DNA from: Planctomycetota bacterium
GTDB taxonomy: Bacteria > Planctomycetota > PLA2 > JAEUHO01
Assembly (NCBI GenBank): GCA_029259775.1
Contig: JAJDEN010000020.1
Coordinates: 1 to 64,000 of the forward strand
Length of the DNA: 64,000 nucleotides
Direction of reading: 5' to 3'
Shown: in pieces, positions 43,898 to 53,748 of the stretch
Layout of the letters: each line of letters begins with the position of its first letter
Position numbering within the stretch: position 1 is the first letter of the stretch
Made by a program: the position numbers and the translations under genes
Notes under the pieces: generated by a model
What the model was told of the DNA's origin: nothing
The model's database searches: none
The model's input: the letters and a program-made list of their open reading frames with translations, nothing else

Positions 43898-46666
43898 TCA
43901 GCGGGCGGCGGCGCCGGCTAGGGCCTCTGCAGGGCTCAGGTATCTGGGCTTTGCGAGCTTCAGGGCGGCCAACTGAGGGTCGATCGCCTTGCGGTCCCCC
44001 ACCAGGATCAGGACGCCCCCATCCCGCGCGATCCAGTCTTTGGCCAGCGCGCTGAGCGCGGCCGCGTCGGAGCCATCGGCCTGGCCGAGCGTCGCCGGCA
44101 GGGTCGCCGGATCGACACGGTGGAGCGCGTACGGTGTGTAGGCCCCGATGACGCCGCTCAGCGTCTCGAACGACTGGGTGATCTCGGCGCGCACCGTCTC
44201 GCGGGCCTTGCGCGCCTCACCGGCCGTGACACCACCGGTTCGTACGAGGTCGAACTCCCGGAAGAACTCGGTGAGCCCGGCGCCGGTCTTGTCGGTCTGG
44301 ATGTTGGACGACGCGACGAACAGACCACGCTGCGACATGGTCGAGAAGCCCGACCCCGCGCCGTAGGTGTAGCCGTGCTTCTCGCGCAAGTTCGCGTTGA
44401 GACGGCTCGTGAAGCTTCCGCCGAAGATCGTGTTGAGCACCTCCAGACCGATGCGGTCCTGATGCTCGAAGCCGATGCCCGGATGGAGGAAACGCACCAC
44501 GGTCTGCGCTGCGTCGGGACGATCGACGACGACGACGCGGAGCGTCTTCGGCTGGGGCGCCGCGTTGTGGCTGATGGCGGGACGCGCCGAGGTGCTCGTC
44601 CAGGCCGCGAAGTGCTTCTCGACGAGGGCCTTCACCTGGGCGGTCGTCATGTCGCCGGCTGTGAGCAGCGTCGCGCCGGACGGGCTGTGCCAGCGCGCGT
44701 GGTGCGCCTTGACCTGGGCGAGCGTCAGCTTCTCGACCGTCGCGGGGTAGCCCCCGGCCGGCGTCGCGTAGCGGCTGTCCTTGCCGAAGTAGGCTTCCAT
44801 CGAGACGCGCCGCGCGAGCGTGCCCGGGTCGTCCAGCAGTTGCTTGAGCCCCTGCAGGGCCAAGCCGCGCTGACGCGTGAAGGACGCCGCCTGAAAGCGC
44901 GGCTCGCGGAGCGCGCGAGCCATGAGGCCCAGGGCCTTGTCCGCGTTGCGTTGGAGCACGCTGAGGTTCATCTGTGTCGCTTCGCTTCCAGCGGACGCCG
45001 ACAGGCTTGCCCCGAGTACGGCGAGGGCGTCAGCGAACTGTAGGGCATCGAGGTCACCGGCGCCCTCCGTCATCAGGTCCGCAGCGAGCGCGGCGACGCC
45101 CGCTTCGGCGGGATCCTGGGCGATCGTGCCTCCCGGCATGACCATGCGCGCCGCCATCAGCGGCACGCCCGGGCGGTGCATGTGCCACACGGTCAGGCCG
45201 TTGGCCAAGGTGAACGCCTCGGGGACGGGCGCGGTGAACGGCGGCTGCGGAAAGTCGTCCGGGCGCTTGTCGCGCGTGGGCAGGGTCGCATCGGGCTTGC
45301 CCTTGGGAATCACGCGCATGATCAGTCGGCGGTCCAGACGCAAGAACTTGCGCGCGCAGTCGCGAACGCCCTCCGGCGTGGCCTGGGTGTAGCGCGCGAG
45401 ATCCCAGCGGACCGCATCGGGTCGGCCGAGGTGGGCATCGTAGCGGTTCATGAGGTCGGCGACGTCGCGGATCGACTCGAGCTCGGAGATGGTGGACGTC
45501 TCGAACTCGGCGCGGCCGCGCTGCAGCTCACGCTCCGTGGGCCCGTCCCGGTGAAAGCGCGTCAGTTCCTCATCCACGATCGCCTCGATGCGGGCGAGAT
45601 CGGATCCGGGTTTCGCGTAGACGTCGAGGCGGAAGACCGAGCCCAGGCGCAGGCTCGTCTGGCCGACGCTCACGTCGATGGCGAGCTGCTCGTCGCGGAC
45701 AAGCCGCTTGTAGAGACGGCCGTTCTTGCCGGTTCCGAGCGCGAAGGCCGTGAGATCCATTTCGGCATCGCCCGGGCGGTAGAAGGACGGGCTGTGCCAG
45801 GCCATGGTGACGCGCGGGAACTGCACCTTGTCGGTCAGCGTGACACGCTCGATGCGCTCGAACCCAACGCTGGGCGCCGAGCGGCGCGGCGGCTCCTTGC
45901 CGCGCGGGATCGAGCCGAAGAGGCCCTCGATCAGCGGCTTGACCTTCGTGCTGTCGAAGGCGCCCGCGACGACGAGCGTCGCGTTGTTCGGGATGTAGTA
46001 CGTGTCGTAGAAGTCCTTCACGTCCTGCACCGTGGCGGCGACGAGGTCCTCGTGCGAGCCGATCACGTGATAGTGGTACGGATGGTCCGTCGGGTAGACG
46101 AGCTCGTAGAAGAGGTAGTTCGACGGGCCGTAGGGCGCGTTGTCGTAGCCCTCGCGGCGCTCGTTGCGCACGACGTCGCGCTGGAGGTCGAGCTTCTTCT
46201 GCGTCATCGCGGCGCTGAGGCCCTCCATGCGATCGGCTTCGAGCCAGAGCAGCGTCGGCAGGAGCTTGGCGGGACCCCAGTCGAAGTAGTTCGTGCGGTC
46301 AAACCACGTCGAGGCGTTGTTGGCACCGCCGCCCGACTCCATCAGCTGGTCGAACTGGCTGTCCGGCACACGCGTCGTGCCCATGAACATCAGGTGCTCG
46401 AACAAGTGCGCAAAACCGGAGCGCCCCTTCGGCTCTTCGCGCGTGCCGACGTGGTACCAGAGGTTCGTCACCACCTGCGGGAGCTTGTGGTTCTCGTGCA
46501 AGATCACGGTGAGGCCGTTGTCGAGCTGGTACTTCTCGTGCGGCAGCAGCGGCTTCGACTCGAACTTCTTCCTGCCCTCCTCGAGCGGGCCCTCCTCGGC
46601 GGGCACAGACGACGCGGCGAGCAGGGAGGTGAGGGCTGCGGCGAGGATCAGGATGGACGTGCGCAT
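43898..46666 (-). CDS. M16-family zinc metalloprotease (pitrilysin type, two halves)
   Basis: A 922-residue secreted protein with a signal peptide to about residue 23. The N-terminal half has the inverted zinc site HLFEH (87-91) and a downstream glutamate in the RNERREG segment. The C-terminal half (from about 470, ANGLTVWHMHRPGVPLMAAR) is the inactive M16 partner domain, so the two halves of a clam-shaped peptidase are fused. It would digest peptides in the periplasm or at the surface. The open frame extends far upstream, but the signal peptide fixes the ATG at 46666. Confidence 0.92.
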   Translation of the reverse strand: MRTSILILAAALTSLLAASSVPAEEGPLEEGRKKFESKPLLPHEKYQLDNGLTVILHENHKLPQVVTNLWYHVGTREEPKGRSGFAHLFEHLMFMGTTRVPDSQFDQLMESGGGANNASTWFDRTNYFDWGPAKLLPTLLWLEADRMEGLSAAMTQKKLDLQRDVVRNERREGYDNAPYGPSNYLFYELVYPTDHPYHYHVIGSHEDLVAATVQDVKDFYDTYYIPNNATLVVAGAFDSTKVKPLIEGLFGSIPRGKEPPRRSAPSVGFERIERVTLTDKVQFPRVTMAWHSPSFYRPGDAEMDLTAFALGTGKNGRLYKRLVRDEQLAIDVSVGQTSLRLGSVFRLDVYAKPGSDLARIEAIVDEELTRFHRDGPTERELQRGRAEFETSTISELESIRDVADLMNRYDAHLGRPDAVRWDLARYTQATPEGVRDCARKFLRLDRRLIMRVIPKGKPDATLPTRDKRPDDFPQPPFTAPVPEAFTLANGLTVWHMHRPGVPLMAARMVMPGGTIAQDPAEAGVAALAADLMTEGAGDLDALQFADALAVLGASLSASAGSEATQMNLSVLQRNADKALGLMARALREPRFQAASFTRQRGLALQGLKQLLDDPGTLARRVSMEAYFGKDSRYATPAGGYPATVEKLTLAQVKAHHARWHSPSGATLLTAGDMTTAQVKALVEKHFAAWTSTSARPAISHNAAPQPKTLRVVVVDRPDAAQTVVRFLHPGIGFEHQDRIGLEVLNTIFGGSFTSRLNANLREKHGYTYGAGSGFSTMSQRGLFVASSNIQTDKTGAGLTEFFREFDLVRTGGVTAGEARKARETVRAEITQSFETLSGVIGAYTPYALHRVDPATLPATLGQADGSDAAALSALAKDWIARDGGVLILVGDRKAIDPQLAALKLAKPRYLSPAEALAGAAAR

Positions 46667-46738
46667 GAACGCTCCTGGGGTCGGTCGGGGCGGGAACCTG
46701 CGATGGTACCGTTCCTCCGAAGGATGGGACGTGCCGGC

Positions 46739-47548
46739 ATGAGTGCGAACGACGAAGCGGCCAGGGGCGCGGGCCCGGGAGATCCGTACGCGCGCTCCGA
46801 GTACCGACGGCTGATCGCCTGGGAGACGCGCATCGCCCGGGAGGCGCCGTTCCTCGAGCGGCTGCTCGACGCCGCACCCGATCGCTCGGTGCTCGACATC
46901 GGCTGCGGGACGGGCGAGCACACCGCGTTCTTCGCCCGTCTGGGCGCGCGGGCCGTGGGCCTGGACCGCTCCGAGAGCATGCTCGAGGCGGCGCGCGACC
47001 ACCAAGCCCGTCAGGAGGGCCGCTTCGTCGAAGGCGACGTGCTCGACGCGAGCGCATTGTTGGCGGGCGAGGCCCCTTTCGGTCTCGCGATCTGCCTGGG
47101 CAACATGCTCCCGCATGTGCTGGAGGACGACGAGCTCGCGGCCTTCGTGACGGCCGTGCACGATCACCTGGCCCCCAGCGCGACGTTCTTGCTGCAGATC
47201 CTCAACTACGAGCGCATCGTCGGCCAGGGCGTGCGCGCGCTGCCCGTGAACCTGCGCGCGGGCGAGGACGGCGAGGAGATCGTGTTCCTGCGACTCATGA
47301 CGCCGCAGCCCGACGGCCGCATCCTCTTCTTCCCGACCACGCTCACGCTCGATGCCGACAGCGAGGAGCCGGTGGCCGTGAAGACGACGCGACGCGTGCC
47401 GCTGCGTGCCTGGACGGCGCCCGAGCTGCGCGAGCGTTTCGAGGCGGCGGGCATGGCCGTGAAGCTCCACGGCGACATGCAGGGCGGTCCCTACGAACCG
47501 GCACGGTCTCCGGACCTGGTGCTGACCGCCCAGCGAACCGCCGACTGA
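46739..47548 (+). CDS. class I SAM-dependent methyltransferase
   Basis: A 269-residue protein with SAM-binding motif VLDIGCGTGEHT (51-62), motif II GLDRSESML and acidic GDVLDAS. The C-terminal half is beta-rich (GRILFFPTTLTLDADSEEPV). The target is unknown. An in-frame ATG at 46724 is the alternative start. It is divergent from the M16 protease across 72 bp. Confidence 0.85.
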   Translation: MSANDEAARGAGPGDPYARSEYRRLIAWETRIAREAPFLERLLDAAPDRSVLDIGCGTGEHTAFFARLGARAVGLDRSESMLEAARDHQARQEGRFVEGDVLDASALLAGEAPFGLAICLGNMLPHVLEDDELAAFVTAVHDHLAPSATFLLQILNYERIVGQGVRALPVNLRAGEDGEEIVFLRLMTPQPDGRILFFPTTLTLDADSEEPVAVKTTRRVPLRAWTAPELRERFEAAGMAVKLHGDMQGGPYEPARSPDLVLTAQRTAD

Positions 47549-47653
47549 CGCCCGCCCCGGGGCCGCTCGCATTCGGCTGCGTTGCGGACGATAGAGCAGC
47601 GCCGTACCCTGGCCGATGGGATTGCAGGCACCGCGCGTCACAGGAGGTCGCCC

Positions 47654-49486
47654 TTGAGCACTGACCCTCTCATCGGTCAGGAGATCGACGGCCGACTCGA
47701 GGTGCTCGAACGCATCGGTGAGGGCGGCATGGGCGTCGTCTACCGAGCGAAGCACAAGCTGCTGGGGACGACGGTAGCGCTCAAGGTGATCCACCCCGCG
47801 CTGGCCGCCACACCCGAGGTCCGCAGCCGGTTCCTACGCGAGGCACGCGCGGCCTCCTCCGTGGCCGACCCGCGCGTCGTGGCGGTGCGCGACGCAGGCG
47901 AGGTGGACGGCCAGCTCTACATCACGATGGAGCTCGTCGAGGGCAAGACGCTGCAGGAAGTGCTCGCCGCGCGGGGCCCCCTCGAAACGAGGCGCGCCGT
48001 CGCCATCACCGTGCAGGTCCTGCGTGCCCTCGAGACCGCGCACGCGAAGGGCATCATCCACCGCGATCTGAAGCCGGGCAACGTCATGCTCGAAGCCGGC
48101 GACGCCGTGAAGGTGCTCGACTTCGGCTTGGCCAAGTGGATCGGCCCGGCGATCTCCGGCGACAACGCTTCCCTGACCATGACGGGGCACATCGTGGGCG
48201 CGCTCGGCTACATGGCGCCAGAGCAGATCACGGGGGATCCCGCGGACGCACGCACGGACCTGTACGCCGTCTGCGTCATCCTCTACGAGTTGCTCTCGGG
48301 GCGCCGTCCCCACGCCGCTACGTCGGGGGCTTCCCTGCTGCGGCAGATCGTGCTGGAAGATCCGGAACCGCTTGACGGGCCGGTGGGCGAGGTCGTCATG
48401 AGCGGTCTCGCGCGGGAGCCGGCGGATCGTCCTGCATCCGCCCAAGAGCTCCGAGGGCTCTTGGAGGGGGCGCTGGAGCGATTGCCGGCGGCGCAGCGCA
48501 CCGCCGCACGGACAGCGCTGACCACCCTGGAGCCCGAGTTGCGATCGCCGACCGGCACGTCTGGCCCCAAAGCGCGAGGCTCGGACCGCGCGGCCGGGCG
48601 GCGCAAGCTCACACGGGGACTGCTAGGCCTGGCCGGCGCCATCGTTGCGGGATTCCTGATCTACCTAGGTGTGGGGCTCGCTACCTCGGGCAGCGAGGAG
48701 GGTGAGCCGGACAAGAAGACAACGGCGAAGCACGAGGCGGACGCCGGCGCCGAGGATCGGGGTGGTAACGAAGCCGCGGGACCTGGAACTCCGGATGCAG
48801 AGCCGAAGTCAGCGGACAGTGTTCTTGCGCAAGCGACTGCCGCGTGGGAGCTGGGCGAGTTCGCCTCCGTCACGCGGTTGCTCAACCAAGCCAAGACGGC
48901 GGGCGCGTCCCCGACCGCCATGCGGGAGTGGACGATCGAGCGCTCCTTGGACAACCTGGGCCAGTTGGCATCAAAGTTGGCGAAGCGCGGGGCGCGCAAG
49001 GGTGGCTGGCCGCGCTACTCGGGCGAGCCCTTCGTGCTTGCGCTCGTCTTGGATGGTGAGCTCAATCCCTATGACGCCAAGCAGCGGCGGCTCCTGTTCA
49101 GCCCCACCGACATCGTGCGGGCCGCGGCGACCAAGCCCGTCGCGTACGGGGCTGTCACGCGGGCTTCCCTGCGCGACTATTCCGAGAAGATCGAGCGACT
49201 CACCTCCTACGCGGGGCGGCGCAACGGCGACCGCGAGCACGTCATCACATCTGATCAGATGAAGATGGGCACCATGATCCTCGCGGACGTATCGATCCCG
49301 GGCGTCGTCCTCGTCGGCTACACGAACGGCCAGGCCCGCCGGCTCGCCTACGCGGATCTCGACCTCACGCAGGGTGACTTTGGTGAGGAGCTACTCGGTG
49401 ACAATGCCGCGCATGAGGGGCTCGCGAAGCTGTTCGGGGGCTTCATGCCAAGGGACGAGCCGCCCGCGCGCGAGTCACGCAAGTAG
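47654..49486 (+). CDS. membrane serine/threonine protein kinase with unknown sensor
   Basis: A 610-residue Hanks-type kinase. The start is TTG after AGGAGG. Kinase motifs: GEGGMG (22-27), Lys44, HRDLKPGN (136-143), DFG (156-158), APE (188-190). A membrane helix lies at 322-344, followed by an acidic linker and a C-terminal domain of about 220 residues with no known family (WELGEFASVTRLLNQAK and onward). The kinase domain is closely related to that of the convergent neighbour at 49625-52615. It probably passes an external signal to phosphorylation inside. Confidence 0.92.
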   Translation: MSTDPLIGQEIDGRLEVLERIGEGGMGVVYRAKHKLLGTTVALKVIHPALAATPEVRSRFLREARAASSVADPRVVAVRDAGEVDGQLYITMELVEGKTLQEVLAARGPLETRRAVAITVQVLRALETAHAKGIIHRDLKPGNVMLEAGDAVKVLDFGLAKWIGPAISGDNASLTMTGHIVGALGYMAPEQITGDPADARTDLYAVCVILYELLSGRRPHAATSGASLLRQIVLEDPEPLDGPVGEVVMSGLAREPADRPASAQELRGLLEGALERLPAAQRTAARTALTTLEPELRSPTGTSGPKARGSDRAAGRRKLTRGLLGLAGAIVAGFLIYLGVGLATSGSEEGEPDKKTTAKHEADAGAEDRGGNEAAGPGTPDAEPKSADSVLAQATAAWELGEFASVTRLLNQAKTAGASPTAMREWTIERSLDNLGQLASKLAKRGARKGGWPRYSGEPFVLALVLDGELNPYDAKQRRLLFSPTDIVRAAATKPVAYGAVTRASLRDYSEKIERLTSYAGRRNGDREHVITSDQMKMGTMILADVSIPGVVLVGYTNGQARRLAYADLDLTQGDFGEELLGDNAAHEGLAKLFGGFMPRDEPPARESRK

Positions 49487-49624
49487 GCCCGAGATCCACG
49501 GCACCATCAACGGACGACGTTGGCGGTCGCGCCTGGGGCCGAACGCGCCAAGCACGAGCCCGACGTAGACTGCGCCACCGGCGCTGCGTGGGGCGGCGCG
49601 CTCGGCGGGAAGTAGGGGGAAGCT

Positions 49625-52615
49625 CTACCGCTTGCGGTCGAACGCCTTGCCCCAGTGTCCGAACTCGATGACAGCGAAGCGTCCCGAGAGGGACGCGGCC
49701 TTGGCCTCGCCGAGTAGCTTCTCTACGTTGCGGTCGTGTTCCTGACCGATCGTGACCAAGGGCAGGAAACTCGGCTTGACCCTCGAGTACGTCTCCCAGA
49801 ACGCGGCCTTGATCGCCGGCGTGATCTCGTCGGCCGTGATCAGCCGCCGCATCTTCTCCACATCGCCATCGGGCCCGGCCAGAAGCTTGCAGGTCCGGTC
49901 CAGGGTCCGGGCGCCGATACGCTTGAGCTCGGCATGCTGACCCGCCGAGAGGCCGAGCTCCTTGACCGCGACGGCCAAGCGTACGCGCCGATGCCTCTGC
50001 GAAGGCAGGGTGGCGACCAACCTGAACCCGACGCCGTCGAAGCCGTCGTCTGCGTACGAGGCATCCGGCGGCACAGGAGTGCGTCTTGCGCTACCTGCGT
50101 CGCTCGGGCCGGACAACCGGGAGCCCCCTCGCAGGACTCGAAAGCGCCCCTTCGACGGCCCGAGGGGATCGGTCTGCAGCGAGGCGGGGTAGTAGGTCTT
50201 GTCCCACCAGTCGCTGCACCACTCCCACACGTTTCCCAGCATGTCATGCAACCCCCAGCCATTGGGACGGTAGGAGCCGACGGGGGCTGTGATGCGGTGG
50301 CCGTCATTCCTTGGGAACACGGTACCGGCCGCCGCCTTCTCGGGTGGCGCGCCGACATCAAACAGATTCGCGTACAGCCGAGCATCATCCATCGAGTCGC
50401 CCCACGGGTAGCGTGTCTCGCTCCCCGCGCGACACGCGTACTCCCACTCGGCCTCGGTGGGCAAGCGAAACTGGAGACCAATGAGGCCTGGCTGCTCAGG
50501 TCGCTCGTTGATCCAGCCGAGGAAGCCTGCGCCTTCACCAGAGGATCCGACAATGGCGTCATAGGACACTTCAACCGCAGGCTGCGTCAGGCCATCGAGG
50601 CCGGCCTCGTAGGAAGACGAACTCCTGTGCTTGGACTTCCAGCGACGGTACTGGGCGTTCGTGATCTCGGTGGTTTGCATGTAGAACGGCTTCGTCAGCC
50701 GCACGGCATGACGCTGCTCGTCTTCGCCCCGGCCTGGCTCATCGGCGGGTGAACCCATCGTGAATGTCCCCGCCGGGATCAGCACGAAACGCAGCGACTC
50801 GCCCCCCCCCAGGTCCGTTTCAATCGCCACGGGTACGCCCCAGGTCCTTGCCGCAGCGATCTGCTCCTTGGAGACCTTGGCCCACGTGGGCACCGCGACT
50901 CTCTTCTCCTGCTTGAAACGCACGGTTACGGGCCTGGCCTCATTCCCTGCTCGATCCGTTGCGTCGAACGTGACGACAAACTCTTCGTCGCTCAGGCTGC
51001 GGACGGCGTATGTGAACGAACCATCGGCATCCACGGGAACGCGCACCGGCGAGCCCTCGGACGACGACGTCGTCCGCCAGGCCGTCAGTTCGGCCAAACT
51101 GCGCTCCGTCACGCGCCCCCCCAGGTGCAACTCGCTGCCGGGTGCTACGCGCACCACCTCGCCGGACCGGGCGACGCTGATCACGGGGCGCACGCGATCG
51201 AGGATCACGCGCCTTGTGACCCTGCTCCCCTCGGCGCCGTCGACCAGTGCCTCGATTTCAAGCTCGCCGTCGGCCAGATCCGCGAGTGCGAAGCCGAAAT
51301 GGCGCTCGGTGTCGCCACGATCAGGGCTTAGATCGGCGGCCTGCCCATTCACGACGACGCGCGCGCCTGGCGGAAGAAACTGGACCGTGCCGCGAACCTG
51401 AACGGTCGCGTTCGCAAGATAGGCACCTGCCTCAGGCGAGGTGATGCGCACGACGGGCGGCGTTCGTGCCGCGTGTGCCGCGCCCGCACCTGCGCCCTTG
51501 TCACCGTGAGCCGTGTCCCTGTCCGTGCTCTTCCGCCCGGTACCGGCACCGATCGGCACATCACGTCTCGCCGACGACGAAGACCTGTCGGCGATGGTCT
51601 CGTCGAACGCGCCCTGGATGTAGAGCGCGCAAGTCACGAGAAGGAGCCCCAAGGTGAGCAGGAGCAGCACCAGCCTGCGGGAGCGTCTGCGTGCGCGCGG
51701 CACGGGGGGTGCGGAGGCCGCCTCCTGCGCAACGGGGGCCAGTGCCGTCACCAGCGTCTGGACGCCGGTCTTGTGCTCGGCCGGGAGCCCGGCAGCGGCC
51801 GCTTCAAGGAGCGCGCGCAGCTCTGCGGCCGACGCCGGGCGATCGTCCGCATCCCGGGACAGCCCCCGCATGACCACCTCGCCCACCGGCCCCTGCAACG
51901 GCTCGGGATCCTCAAGCACGATCTGGCGCAGCAGAGACGCCCCCGACTTGGCGTTGTGCGGCCGCCTGCCCGTGAGCAGTTCGTAGAAGATCACACACAG
52001 GGCGTAGAGATCCGTGCGGACATCGACGGTGTCGCCCGTGATCTGCTCAGGCGCCATGTAGCCGAGCGTCCCCACGACGTGCCCCGTCATGGTGAGCCCC
52101 TCCGTGCTGCCGGAGACGTTGGGCCCAATCCACTTCGCCAATCCGAAGTCGAGCACCTTGACGCTGTCACCCTCTTCCAGCATGACGTTGCCCGGCTTGA
52201 GGTCGCGGTGGATGATGCCCTTGCCGTGGGCCGCTTCGAGCGCCCGGAGGACCTGAACCGCGATGCCTACCGCGCGTGGGGTGCCCATGGGCCCCTCCGC
52301 AGCCAGGACCTCTTGGATCGTCTTGCCCTCGACCAGGTCCATCGTGAAGTAGAGCTGCCCGTCGATCTCGCCCGCGTCCCGAACGCTCACGATGCGCGGG
52401 TCGGAGATGGAGGAACCGGCGCGCGCCTCGCGCAGGAAGCGTCGCCGGATGTCTTCCGTCATCGCCAGGGAAGGGTGGATCACCTTCAAGGCCACCATCG
52501 TGTGCAAGAGGTTGTGCTTCGCCCGGTACACCACCCCCATGCCACCCGCGTTGAGGCGTTCGATGACGGTCAAGCGTCCGTCGATGTCGCGGCCGATGAG
52601 CGAATCTGCGTTCAT
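49625..52615 (-). CDS. serine/threonine kinase fused to an FGE/SUMF1-type domain
   Basis: A 996-residue protein. The kinase domain (residues 10-275) matches its convergent neighbour in spacing: Lys44, HRDLKPGN (136-143), DFG (156-158). The glycine-rich loop starts NAGGMG, with Asn replacing the first Gly. A membrane helix lies at 315-333. Residues 385-570 form Ig-like beta units ([20 protein letters not shown]). Residues 608-870 are a formylglycine-generating-enzyme/SUMF1-type domain ([53 protein letters not shown]). A 120-residue tail ends the protein. The outer SUMF1-like domain is probably a ligand or protein-binding sensor rather than a sulfatase activator. Confidence 0.93.
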   Translation of the reverse strand: MNADSLIGRDIDGRLTVIERLNAGGMGVVYRAKHNLLHTMVALKVIHPSLAMTEDIRRRFLREARAGSSISDPRIVSVRDAGEIDGQLYFTMDLVEGKTIQEVLAAEGPMGTPRAVGIAVQVLRALEAAHGKGIIHRDLKPGNVMLEEGDSVKVLDFGLAKWIGPNVSGSTEGLTMTGHVVGTLGYMAPEQITGDTVDVRTDLYALCVIFYELLTGRRPHNAKSGASLLRQIVLEDPEPLQGPVGEVVMRGLSRDADDRPASAAELRALLEAAAAGLPAEHKTGVQTLVTALAPVAQEAASAPPVPRARRRSRRLVLLLLTLGLLLVTCALYIQGAFDETIADRSSSSARRDVPIGAGTGRKSTDRDTAHGDKGAGAGAAHAARTPPVVRITSPEAGAYLANATVQVRGTVQFLPPGARVVVNGQAADLSPDRGDTERHFGFALADLADGELEIEALVDGAEGSRVTRRVILDRVRPVISVARSGEVVRVAPGSELHLGGRVTERSLAELTAWRTTSSSEGSPVRVPVDADGSFTYAVRSLSDEEFVVTFDATDRAGNEARPVTVRFKQEKRVAVPTWAKVSKEQIAAARTWGVPVAIETDLGGGESLRFVLIPAGTFTMGSPADEPGRGEDEQRHAVRLTKPFYMQTTEITNAQYRRWKSKHRSSSSYEAGLDGLTQPAVEVSYDAIVGSSGEGAGFLGWINERPEQPGLIGLQFRLPTEAEWEYACRAGSETRYPWGDSMDDARLYANLFDVGAPPEKAAAGTVFPRNDGHRITAPVGSYRPNGWGLHDMLGNVWEWCSDWWDKTYYPASLQTDPLGPSKGRFRVLRGGSRLSGPSDAGSARRTPVPPDASYADDGFDGVGFRLVATLPSQRHRRVRLAVAVKELGLSAGQHAELKRIGARTLDRTCKLLAGPDGDVEKMRRLITADEITPAIKAAFWETYSRVKPSFLPLVTIGQEHDRNVEKLLGEAKAASLSGRFAVIEFGHWGKAFDRKR

Positions 52616-52857
52616 GGGGTTCCTCTGCTACGCAACGAGGGAGCCGAACAGCCGTGCCAGCATACGATAGGGTTGCCCTGCAGCGCCCGCGCCACGGGTC
52701 ACGCGGGTGCTCGAGCAGACCTGCTCGCTGATGCCGGGGACGGTGCGGTGCCCGGTGCTCGACATGAAGCCTCTCTGTGCGACCTGCGCGGCCGACACCC
52801 CCTACTTGGGGAGGCGTCGCCGGCTTTCACGACCCAACACAGATAGATCGGCTGGAC

Positions 52858-53613
52858 TCAGGCGGGAGGGCGGCCGAAGAACGAGGGGGCCTGGCGAGCG
52901 TCCATGAATGGCGCGAGGGCACCGAACAGGGCCGCGCGTTCCTCTTCGCGTTCGTTGGGATCCGCGACGGTCTCCTTGACCTCCTCCCAAACGGCTTCGG
53001 CATACATGCGGCGGGCGCGCAGGACCATCATCGACATCTGCTGTTTCGAGACGCCGAAGCGCTCGGCCAGCTCCGAGGTCTCGACCCCGTGGGCACGCAT
53101 GGTGTGCTCCAGCACAAGCGCGTTCACGTCGCTTCGCTGCTTGACCCGAGCAACCGCAGCACCGGCGAGGCAATCGGCCCACGCGGACTCGATCAGCCGG
53201 TCGGGTGAGTCCGCGCCGGGGTCGCCGATCACGCTCTTGAGCGCATCGATCGCGAGCGGCGCGGCCCCGGGATCGCGCTTCTTCGCGCTTCGCTTGGCGA
53301 TCCAGTCGCGGGTGTAGCGCGCGAGCAGCACCTTCACGAACACGCGGAAACGCCCGTACTCAGGATCCGCGCGACCCAGCCAGCCCTTCTCGTGGCAGGC
53401 GACGAGAAACGCCTGCACGACGTCCTCCGCCTCCTCCGGGCCGGCCTCGCCGCCGGTTCGCCGCAACAAGGACTGGACGTAACGCACCATGGCGGGCCGG
53501 TACCTGAGACAGAGGCGCTCCCACGCGCTCTGCCAAGCGTTTGCTGCGCCCGGATCTTCGAGCGTCCTGACCATCCCCCACTCGGTGGGAGCGTCGTCGT
53601 GTCGTAATGCCAT
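52858..53613 (-). CDS. sigma-70 family (ECF-like) transcription factor
   Basis: A 251-residue protein. It begins with EWGMVRTLEDPGAANAWQSA, a pattern seen in planctomycete ECF-like sigma factors, followed by region 2 with EEAEDVVQAFLVACHEKGWL and a basic helix (RDWIAKRSAKKRD). A helix-turn-helix LAERFGVSKQQMSMMVLRAR near 200 fits region 4. It lies 242 bp upstream of the FGE-kinase gene, on the same strand, and divergent from the FHA-protease gene, so it may be the transcriptional output of that signalling cluster. The start is the first ATG after the plausible leader. Confidence 0.8.
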   Translation of the reverse strand: MALRHDDAPTEWGMVRTLEDPGAANAWQSAWERLCLRYRPAMVRYVQSLLRRTGGEAGPEEAEDVVQAFLVACHEKGWLGRADPEYGRFRVFVKVLLARYTRDWIAKRSAKKRDPGAAPLAIDALKSVIGDPGADSPDRLIESAWADCLAGAAVARVKQRSDVNALVLEHTMRAHGVETSELAERFGVSKQQMSMMVLRARRMYAEAVWEEVKETVADPNEREEERAALFGALAPFMDARQAPSFFGRPPA

Positions 53614-53748
53614 TGGATCCGCCACCAACAGCGTCCACCTACTGGACGCGAAGGCAACCTTCCGCTCAGAATCCTTCTTGCCGATTGTGTGTGAAAGGCA
53701 GCCCTCGCCACCCAAGCAGGGGGTGGAAACCCCCGGGAGCCCTACGCC

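Noticed and set aside
43898..47794. 1298-codon minus-strand frame including the M16 protease
   Set aside because: The signal peptide at 46666 fixes the start; the upstream part is antisense to the methyltransferase and the kinase start.
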